Shown in pieces: positions 57,049-64,000 of a DNA stretch of 64,000 nucleotides. The translations under genes and the position numbers were made by a program. The notes under the pieces were generated by a model. It did no database searches. It was not told the origin of the DNA and saw nothing but the letters and a program-made list of their open reading frames with translations. Position 1 is the stretch's first letter; the number at the start of each line of letters is the position of its first letter. The stretch is taken from assembly GCA_024704175.1 (NCBI GenBank), contig CP085629.1:558001-622000 (forward strand), written 5' to 3'. Origin of the DNA: Paenibacillus sp. P25. GTDB taxonomy: Bacteria; Bacillota; Bacilli; Paenibacillales; NBRC-103111.

Positions 57049-59377
57049 ATGAAGTTCAGCGACGGGAATTGGCTCATTCGAAAGGGTTTTCAAATCATTT
57101 CGCCGGTCGAGGTTCATGCGGTCGAGGCGGGCTCCGACTCCCTAACCATCTTGGGGCCGCCGCGCCCGATTGTAAACCGGTCGGGAGAGCTCGACACTCC
57201 GCTTATCGAAGTAAGGCTCTCTTCGCCGATGCCGGATGTGATCCGGGTGCAAATCTTTCACCACAAAGGCCGCCGCAGGCTGGGACCGGATTTTGAAATT
57301 CGCGAAGCCGAGGGACATACGGTGAACATCCGTAACGACGCCGAGGAGGCCGGCCTGACCAGCGGGGGCTGACGGCGAGAATCCGCAAGGGGAGCACTGG
57401 TCGCTTGATTTTGATTATAACGGGATGCATCTGACCTCCAGCGGCTTCAAGAGCATGGGCTATGTCTTATCCGAAGACGGGCAGACTTATATGAAAGAAC
57501 AGCTCGGCTTGTCCGTCGGCGAGTGCGTTTACGGGCTTGGAGAGCGGTTCACCCCGTTCGTGAAAAATGGACAATCCGTGGAAATCTGGAACCGGGACGG
57601 CGGGACGAGCACGGAGCAGGCGTATAAGAACGTGCCGTTTTACTTGACGAGCAAGGGCTATGGGGTGTTCATCAACCATCCGGAGCTGGTCTCGCTTGAA
57701 GTCGGGTCGGAAAAGGTGTCCAAGGTGCAGTTCAGCGTACCCGGCGAGGTCATGGATTACTACCTGATCGGCGGGGGCTCGATGAAGCAGGTGCTGAACC
57801 ATTATACGGCGCTGACCGGAAGGCCTGCTCTGCCGCCGGCGTGGTCGTTCGGCCTTTGGCTGACCACCTCGTTTACGACGAATTACGACGAGGCGACGGT
57901 GACTTCGTTCGTCGACGGCATGGCCGAGCGGGATGTGCCGCTGCATGTGTTCCACTTCGACTGCTTCTGGATGAAAGAATTCCATTGGACCAATTTCGAG
58001 TGGGACGACCGCGTGTTTCCCGAGCCGGAGCAGATGCTGCAGCGGCTAAAGAGCAAGGGGCTCAAGATCTGCGTTTGGATCAATCCGTATATCGCACAGC
58101 GCTCCAAGCTGTTTGATGAAGGCATGGAGAACGGCTATTTGCTGAAAAAGCCGAACGGCGACGTATGGCAGTGGGATCTGTGGCGACCCGGCATGGGCGT
58201 CGTGGATTTCACCAACCCCGAAGCTTGCGAATGGTATGCGGGATACCTGCGGAAGCTGGTCGACATGGGGGTGGACAGCTTCAAAACGGACTTCGGCGAA
58301 CGCATTCCGACGGATGTGGTGTATTATGACGGCTCCGATCCGCTGAAAATGCATAACTATTACTCATTCCTGTATAACAAACTCGTGTTCGGCGTGCTGG
58401 AGGAAAAGCTCGGGAAAGGCGAAGCGGCGGTATTCGCCCGCTCCGCAACGGCCGGCGGCCAGCAGTTCCCGGTTCATTGGGGCGGCGACTGCTCGGCGGA
58501 ATACGAATCCATGGCGGAGAGCCTGCGCGGCGGCTTGTCACTCGGCCTCTCGGGCTTCGGCTTCTGGAGCCACGATATCGGCGGCTTCGAGAGCACGTCG
58601 ACGGCCGACCTCTACAAACGCTGGATAGCCTTCGGCCTGCTGTCGAGCCACAGCCGTCTGCACGGAAGCCGGTCCTACCGCGTGCCGTGGATGTACGGCG
58701 AGGAAGCGGTGGACGTCACCCGCTTCTTCACGAAGCTGAAGTGCTCGCTTATGCCTTATCTGTACGGCGCCTCCGTGCAGGCAACGGAGGCGGGCCTTCC
58801 GGTCATGAGGGCGATGGTGCTTGAATTTGGAGAGGACCCGGCCTGCGACTATCTGGACCGCCAGTACATGCTGGGGGATTCGCTGCTCGTAGCACCGGTG
58901 TTCAGCCCGGACGGCATCGTCGGCTTCTATCTGCCGGAGGGAACGTGGACGCATTTCCTCACCGGCGAAAGTGTGGAAGGCGGCATGTGGAAGCGGGAGC
59001 AGCACGGCTACCTTAGCCTGCCGCTCTATGTCCGGCCGAATTCGATCATACCGGTAGGCCGGGAGAACAGCCGTCCGGATTACGACTTCGCGGACGGAGT
59101 GGAGTTTCATGTGTTTGAGCTGGAAGAAGGACAGAGTGCTTCTTCTACGGTATACAGTCCGAAGGGCGAGCGGGAATTGTCCGTCACAGCTGTGCGCGAG
59201 GGCGGCAGGGCAACCGTCGACATCGACTATGCCGGTCAGGCGAAGCCATGGAGCTTGCTGTGGAGAGGCCTCTCCGAGGTTCGATCGGTGGAAGGGGCGG
59301 CCTTTGAGGCAATCCCTCAGGGCCTGAGGCTGATGCCGGCACCTGGCGCTCGCCGTTTGACGATTCAATTTAAATAA
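57049..59377 (+). CDS. yicI: GH31 alpha-xylosidase, YicI-like (two frameshifts)
   Basis: A glycoside hydrolase family 31 enzyme of about 777 residues that removes alpha-xylosyl units, for example from isoprimeverose. The nucleophile Asp is in [12 protein letters not shown] and the acid/base Asp in [12 protein letters not shown]. Substrate residues lie in [13 protein letters not shown] and [13 protein letters not shown]. The N-terminal beta domain begins [14 protein letters not shown]. Two bases are missing in G-runs, near 57366 and 57390, recovering LTARIRKG and then [11 protein letters not shown]. It is cytoplasmic with no signal peptide, so xylosides must be imported, perhaps by the lplABC-like system. 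The adjacent AraC gene is the likely regulator. Confidence 0.9.
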
Positions 59378-59386
59378 TTAATTAAT

Positions 59387-59424
59387 AGGACCGTCCGTCG
59401 CTGGCACTAGCCGCGGACGGTCCT
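59387..59424. terminator. Bidirectional hairpin between yicI and the chemotaxis receptor
   Basis: AGGACCGTCCG pairs perfectly with CGGACGGTCCT around a 16-base loop that can extend the stem partly. The flanks are only mildly T- or A-rich. Confidence 0.7.
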
Positions 59425-59428
59425 CTTG

Positions 59429-61276
59429 TTATGCGGGCAGCTGTTCCCCTTCCTCGGGGGCCCCAGGGTTTAGCATAGTTGGCTCCAGTTGAGCCGGGTC
59501 GGGCTCCTCTTGCGATTCCTCTATGCGGAAACGCCGGATTTGCTCAAACAAACGAAGAGCCAAATTTAAGATTTCTTCCGATTCCGAAGCGATTTGGCGG
59601 ATGGCCACATCCTGCTCCTGCGAGGAGGCGTGCACCTCTTGGACGCCGGCGGCCGTTTCTTCCGCGATGGCCGCCACGAATTGAACCGATTCCACGAGGC
59701 TCCCGTTTCTCGTCTTGGCTTCGGCGATCCGCTCGTGAATCTGGTCCATATACCCGGACAGCACGTCCATGGAGTCGCGGATTTCCTTAAAGGCCTCCAG
59801 ACTTTCCTCCACCTTGCCGTTCTGCCGCACGAACGATTCCCGGGCATCGCCTAATGCGGAATCCAGCTCCTTCATCTGCTCCTGCAGCCCGGTTACCATG
59901 CGCCCGATCGTCTTCGACGATTCGTTCGTCTGGGCGGCCAGCCGCCGGACTTCCTCGGCGATCACGGAGAAGCCCTTGCCGTGCTCTCCGGCTCTGGCGG
60001 CCTCGATTGAGGCATTTAACGACAAGACGCCCGTTTGTGCCGAAATTTCGGTTATCGCCGTGACGATCTTACCGATCTGATCGGAGCCCCGGGATAAACC
60101 GTCCATCGCTTCATACACCTTGCCCAGTACGTCCTGCGACTGCCTCGATGCAGTCCGGAGCGCTTCCATGGAGGCGGAGCCGTTCTGGGTTTTCATTGCG
60201 GCTTCCCGGCTCTGGCCCTGCATCACCGCAGTAAACTCGGCGATGTTCTGCAGTCGCTCTTCGAGATCGGAGATCAGGCCGGCGCTATGCTCCGAATGCC
60301 TGGCCTGCTGCTCGGCACCGGCGGAGATATCTTGAAACGCCCGCACGATATCCTGATTCGCCGCCGCCGTAGCCCCCGAGAACTCACGGAAGGAGTGGGA
60401 ATGCTCCGACAGCGAGGAAGCGATCGACTGCGTCTGCTGAAGCGACCTGCGGAATTCGCCGGTCATGTGGTCGAAGCTGCGGCTTAACTCCCCAAGCTCG
60501 TCCGTTCTGTCACTGCCGATGGTATGCGACAAATCGCCGCCGGCCATCCGTTTGACCGCCTCCTGAAGCGTCCGCAAAGGTCCGGTAAAGGAACGAATCA
60601 GCAGGAACGCTACGGTCGTCCCGCATACAGCGGTCAAAATCATGGCCGCGATCATCATGCGGACGGTGGAATCCAGCTTATTCTGTGTTACGGCTACAGC
60701 CGCATCCGCATCCTGGGCATACGAGACGTAAAATTGATCGACATAGCCGAATAATTCTCCCATTAGCCTTTGCGATTCGTTATACAAATATTCCATGTTG
60801 GAATCGAGGTCCTTAGGCTGCAGATTATTATCCTGGATCAGCTTAGCGGCCGTATCGAAGGTGCTGGTGTAATCGTTCGTAAGCAGAATGAGCTTGCTCC
60901 GCCAGCCCGCCTGTTCCTCCGTCTGCACCGTATCGCCGACCCGCTTGATGAGCTGGTCGTATACCTTTCTTTTTTCATTATATTTCGGTATGTATTCCGT
61001 TTTCTTTGAGATTTCAAGCCCCGAAGCGATAATATTCAGCTCTTGAACGAGCTCCTTCAGCTCCAGCGCCATCAGCTTCAGCTCCACCTTCTCATTCTGC
61101 TGTTTGAGCTCGGATTTGATGATTCCAACCTCATACAGGCTGTAAACGGCCACGATTAAGAATAAGGCCATCATTACGGATAAGCCCAGAATCAGCTTGC
61201 GTCTCAATGTCCAGCCTGTTGTTCTTATTAAAGAACGATACGTCGCAGCCCCAGCCGCCTTTGTAAGTATCCTCAT
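59429..61276 (-). CDS. Methyl-accepting chemotaxis protein
   Basis: A transmembrane chemoreceptor of 615 residues. A membrane helix (about 28-50, LILGLSVMMALFLIVAVYSL) is followed by a four-helix-bundle type sensor, then a second helix near 210-230. HAMP follows (SFTGPLRTLQEAVKRMAGGD). The conserved hairpin of the signalling domain is GVLSLNASIEAARAGEHGKG and VIAEEVRRLAAQTNES. ATG 61276 has GGAGGAG upstream. It signals through CheW/CheA encoded elsewhere. The ligand is unknown; the neighbouring alpha-xylosidase makes a sugar conceivable only. Confidence 0.92.
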   Translation of the reverse strand: MRILTKAAGAATYRSLIRTTGWTLRRKLILGLSVMMALFLIVAVYSLYEVGIIKSELKQQNEKVELKLMALELKELVQELNIIASGLEISKKTEYIPKYNEKRKVYDQLIKRVGDTVQTEEQAGWRSKLILLTNDYTSTFDTAAKLIQDNNLQPKDLDSNMEYLYNESQRLMGELFGYVDQFYVSYAQDADAAVAVTQNKLDSTVRMMIAAMILTAVCGTTVAFLLIRSFTGPLRTLQEAVKRMAGGDLSHTIGSDRTDELGELSRSFDHMTGEFRRSLQQTQSIASSLSEHSHSFREFSGATAAANQDIVRAFQDISAGAEQQARHSEHSAGLISDLEERLQNIAEFTAVMQGQSREAAMKTQNGSASMEALRTASRQSQDVLGKVYEAMDGLSRGSDQIGKIVTAITEISAQTGVLSLNASIEAARAGEHGKGFSVIAEEVRRLAAQTNESSKTIGRMVTGLQEQMKELDSALGDARESFVRQNGKVEESLEAFKEIRDSMDVLSGYMDQIHERIAEAKTRNGSLVESVQFVAAIAEETAAGVQEVHASSQEQDVAIRQIASESEEILNLALRLFEQIRRFRIEESQEEPDPAQLEPTMLNPGAPEEGEQLPA

Positions 61277-61391
61277 TCGTATCTCCTCCAATGTCCTTCT
61301 CGCATGGTTTATATACCTATAATTGTAGGTCTAAAGTATTAAACCGAACGTCGCTTTATGTAAAAGAAACGTAAATTCTGCCGTGAAAAGT

Positions 61392-61445
61392 TTTACATTC
61401 GCTTAACGTTTTGTTGGTTTAAACTTTACAAACGCTTGGTACGAT
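61392..61445 (+). promoter_or_regulatory. Pho box and promoter of pstS
   Basis: TTTACA, TTAACG, TTGGTT and TTTACA start at 61392, 61403, 61414 and 61425, an exact 11-base period, with TTGGTA at 61436 as a fifth weak repeat. This is the PhoP-binding layout of Bacillus (TTAACA-like direct repeats). A -10-like TACGAT lies at 61440-61445. Confidence 0.85.
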
Positions 61446-61488
61446 GTCCTAGTAAACAATAAACGAGAAAAAGGGAGGACATGCTGAA

Positions 61489-62408
61489 ATGTTCAAGCAG
61501 CTGTCGAAAAAAGTTTAACGATTGCCATGGTTACCGTATTATCCGTGGGGGTACTTTCCGCATGCGGCCAAAAAGCTCCGGCTGCAAACGACTCGAAGCA
61601 GGGCGCAGCGACACCGGCGCCGAGCACTAACACTCAAAAACCTGCTGAAACTACGGCTCAAGTAGAAGGAACGGTAACGGCTTCGGGCTCCAGCGCACTG
61701 CTTCCTTTGGTTAAAGTAGCGGCAGACGAATTCCAAAAGAAAAATCCGAAAGTGACCATTAACCCGACGGCGGGCGGTTCCGGCGTAGGTGTGAAAAACG
61801 TGGCTGACGGCACTTCCGACATCGGTAACTCCGACGTTGAAGCGGTCGCGGAATATAAAGATAAAGGTCTTGTCGATCATATTGTAGCGGTTGCTCCTTT
61901 CGCCCTGATCGTGAACAAAGACGTGAAAGTGGATAACCTGACGAAACAGCAGGCGACCGACATCTTCATGGGTAAAATTACGAACTGGAAAGAAGTAGGC
62001 GGCGACGACGCGAAGATCGTTCTCGTACACCGTCCGGACGGCTCCGGCTCCAAAGCGCTCGTGAAAAATATTGTGCTAGACGGAAAAGAATTTACGAAAG
62101 ACGGCGTAACGCAGGATTCCAGCGGTGCGGTGGCAACGGCGGTAGGTCAAACGAAGAACTCCATCGGTTATGTGGATACGCCTTACATCAAAGGCGACGT
62201 AAAAGCTGTTAAGTTCAACGGCGTAGCCTTCAGCAAGGATGCCATCAAGAGCGGCCAGTACCCGCTGTACGGTATCGAGCACGCTTATACGAAGGGCGAG
62301 CCGAAAGGCGCTGTAAAAGCGTTCCTCGATTACATGATGAGCGATGACTTCCAAAACAACTTTGTTGAAAAAGCAGGATTCCTGCCGGCTAACACTTTGA
62401 AAAAATAA
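61489..62408 (+). CDS. pstS: Phosphate ABC transporter substrate-binding lipoprotein PstS (frameshifted in signal peptide)
   Basis: The high-affinity phosphate-binding lipoprotein, about 306 residues. The signal (MFKQLSKK then LTIAMVTVLSVGV) ends in lipobox LSAC. Phosphate-binding loops are TASGSSALLPLV, TAGGSGVGVKNVADGTSDIG and HRPDGSGSKALV. One base is missing near 61510 in a run of six A, which stops the N-terminal reading after nine codons. GGGAGG precedes ATG 61489. It is followed by a terminator and a second Pho-box promoter before pstC. Confidence 0.93.
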
Positions 62409-62420
62409 TCGCTTGGAATG

Positions 62421-62455
62421 AAAAAAGCAGAGACGCTCCTGTCCCTGCTTTTTTT
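62421..62455 (+). terminator. Terminator/attenuator between pstS and pstC
   Basis: AAAAAAGCAG-GAC pairs with GTC-CTGCTTTTTT, with one internal mismatch and seven T. It separates pstS from the permease genes. Confidence 0.85.
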
Positions 62456-62485
62456 GTGCAGAAAAATGTCGAAGCGGGCGCAATT

Positions 62486-62539
62486 TTTACATTCCCTTAA
62501 CAATACTCGGTTTTTGCTCTTACATTCATCCTCTATCAT
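62486..62539 (+). promoter_or_regulatory. Second Pho box and promoter, upstream of pstC
   Basis: TTTACA, TTAACA, CGGTTT and CTTACA start at 62486, 62497, 62508 and 62519, again an 11-base period. A -10 TATCAT lies at 62534-62539. It should allow PhoP-driven transcription of pstCA independent of pstS. Confidence 0.8.
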
Positions 62540-62629
62540 GAGGAAGAGAGTTTCCTATGAACAGGAATAACAAGGATGAGGACCGCCCAAGTCCTTTTCT
62601 TGAAATTTTCGATAGCAGGGGAATGGCAA

Positions 62630-63568
62630 ATGAATTCATTCGCCGATCAGCTGACGGAGAATGTAAAGAACGAACGCAACAACATGAATTTAAACCGCTG
62701 GACAAGGTCTCAAAACCGAAACGACCGCATCATGCGGTGGGTTTTCATCGGCAGCGCGGTCCTCGTATCGGCGATCATCTTCTCGATCATTGCGTTTGTC
62801 GGATGGCAAGGGGTGAAGACGTTCACGGGGGTGACTCCCGGCGAATTTTTCTTCTCCACCGACTGGACGCCGTCGCAGAATAAATTCGGAGCGCTTGCGT
62901 TCCTGTACAGCACCTTGGTGCTTACGCTTTTGTCCGTACTATTGTCGCCGCCGCTTGCGCTGGCGGGGGCTGTCTTCCTGGCGAAAATTGCGCCGCGTTG
63001 GATCCGCGAGATCCTTCGTCCGGCAACGGATCTGTTTGTCGGTATCCCTTCCGTCGTGTACGGCTTGATCGGTTTGACGGTCATTGTACCTTTTCTCGCG
63101 CAGTTCAATGACGGTCTGGGTTACGGCATCCTGCCTGCGGCAATCATCCTGGCCATCATGATCCTGCCGACGATTCTGTCGATTACCGAGGATGCGATCC
63201 GCGCGCTTCCCGGCCGGCTGGAAGAGGCGTCGCTTGCACTCGGCGCCACGCGCTGGCAGACAATTTGGCGCGTACTCATTCCTGCGGCGCGTCCGGGCAT
63301 TCTGACCGGTGTCATTCTCGGTATGGGCCGTGCGATCGGGGAAACGATGGCCGTGTTCATGGTCATCGGCAACTCGCCGCAAATGCCCAAGTCGCTGCTG
63401 GATTCCACAACCGTGCTGACCACGGCGATTGTAAAAGACATGGGGACTACCAATTACGGGAGCACCTGGAATAATGCGCTCTTTCTCATGGCGCTCGTTC
63501 TGCTGCTGATCTCGCTGCTCCTGATCCTTGTCATCCGAATTGTAGCGAAGAGGAGCGAAGTGAAATGA
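62630..63568 (+). CDS. pstC: Phosphate ABC transporter permease PstC
   Basis: A 312-residue permease with six membrane segments, intact. It starts its first helix at MRWVFIGSAVLVSAIIFSII. It has GIPSVVYGLIGLTVIVPFL and the EAA loop EASLALGATRWQTIWRVLIP, then GRAIGETMAVFMVIGN. ATG 62630 is chosen because AGGGGAA lies just upstream and the frame before it lacks family similarity. The last codons overlap the pstA start by four bases. Confidence 0.93.
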   Translation: MNSFADQLTENVKNERNNMNLNRWTRSQNRNDRIMRWVFIGSAVLVSAIIFSIIAFVGWQGVKTFTGVTPGEFFFSTDWTPSQNKFGALAFLYSTLVLTLLSVLLSPPLALAGAVFLAKIAPRWIREILRPATDLFVGIPSVVYGLIGLTVIVPFLAQFNDGLGYGILPAAIILAIMILPTILSITEDAIRALPGRLEEASLALGATRWQTIWRVLIPAARPGILTGVILGMGRAIGETMAVFMVIGNSPQMPKSLLDSTTVLTTAIVKDMGTTNYGSTWNNALFLMALVLLLISLLLILVIRIVAKRSEVK

Positions 63569-64000
63569 AGAGCAAAACGACCGACCGGATCGCCACCGTC
63601 TTTTTCTGGATTTCGGGGATCTTTATCATCCTCTTTGCTGGCTTGGTTCTTGATCCGTATTCTCGGAGCCGGGTCGCCGAAGCTGTCCTGGCATTTCATC
63701 ACCGGCCGTCCGGAGGAACTGATGGCCGGCGGCGGCGTAGGTCCGCAACTGTTCAACTCTTTCTATATTTTGTTTTTATCCCTGCTCATTTCTCTGCCGA
63801 TCGGTGTCGGTGCCGGGGTGTATCTAGCCGTTTACGCGAAGAAAAACCGGTTCACCGAACTTGTCCGGATTTCGGTCGAGGCCCTATCCTCGGTTCCTTC
63901 CATTGTGTTCGGCCTGTTCGGTTTTCTGCTGTTCGTCAACTGGGCGGGATGGAAATTCTCCATCCTCGGCGGCGCCGCTACGCTGTCTCTCTTGAATCTG
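63565..64000 (+). CDS. pstA: Phosphate ABC transporter permease PstA (5' part, frameshifted)
   Basis: The N-terminal part of the second phosphate permease; it runs off the window end. The start overlaps pstC (ATGA arrangement). The first helix is FWISGIFIILF, then one extra base near 63637 shifts the frame to FLIRILGAGSPKLSWHFITG. The typical segments MAGGGVGPQLFNSFYILFLS and SSVPSIVFGLFGFLLFV follow. The remainder, and probably pstB, lie beyond 64000. Confidence 0.92.
   Translation, partial: MKSKTTDRIATVFFWISGIFIILFAGLVLDPYSRSRVAEAVLAFHHRPSGGTDGRRRRRSATVQLFLYFVFIPAHFSADRCRCRGVSSRLREEKPVHRTCPDFGRGPILGSFHCVRPVRFSAVRQLGGMEILHPRRRRYAVSLES

Overview
The window looks like chromosomal DNA of a Paenibacillus-type member of the Bacillota. 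Supporting signs are strong AGGAGG ribosome-binding sites, frequent TTG and GTG starts, lipobox-type solute-binding proteins and Bacillus-style Pho boxes. An OpuAC with the domain order I recall for the B. subtilis protein, a yvaF-yvaE-yvaD-like block and an lplABC/ytdP-like locus point the same way. Base composition is moderately GC-rich, with more AT-rich stretches around 16.7-23 kb. I see no rRNA, tRNA, insertion sequence, prophage or CRISPR array.

Layout. 0-6.1 kb: end of opuAC, a CitST/DctS-like two-component system, and a divergent tripartite tricarboxylate transporter tctCBA. 6.1-16.7 kb: a long palindromic repeat, an APH-fold kinase, a divergent lactate dehydrogenase, a CadA/CadC metal efflux pair, a heterodimeric ABC exporter and an ArsR-AHSA1-YCII-TfoX operon. 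16.7-22.9 kb: an lplABC-like sugar ABC transporter with a membrane AraC regulator. 23-29.7 kb: sulfite reductase cysJI, a hydrolase, and a TetR/SMR/YvaD efflux operon. 29.8-48.1 kb: a large sulfur-salvage region with a LysR regulator, an MsnO8-type luciferase-like enzyme, three tandem NtaA/YxeK-type flavin monooxygenases, an oligopeptide ABC transporter with an apparently fused double ATPase, an Ldh_2 dehydrogenase, a cystine-type ABC transporter, a GNAT acetyltransferase, a DinB protein and an M20 deacetylase. 48-64 kb: aldo/keto reductase, sarcosine oxidase, a kinase-TPP enzyme-CMD operon, a MarR/Bcr efflux pair, AraC plus GH31 alpha-xylosidase, a chemotaxis receptor and the start of pst.

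The main biological story is sulfur. The 29.8-48.1 kb genes together resemble a merger of the B. subtilis ytm and yxe operons, which import S-modified cysteine, N-acetylate it, cleave it with a flavin monooxygenase and deacetylate it. A peptide importer is embedded in the middle. A 28-bp motif (TATAGGATT type, or a CCAA-N9-TTGG dyad) recurs upstream of cysJI, the LysR gene, the MsnO8 gene and the Ldh_2/cystine block, suggesting one sulfur regulon.

Caution on quality: about 26 genes carry about 32 single-base frameshifts, many of them one base lost from a G, C or A run. Both sides of each break keep family-typical sequence. I therefore treat these as sequencing or assembly indels, annotate the full spans as CDS and give the approximate break positions.
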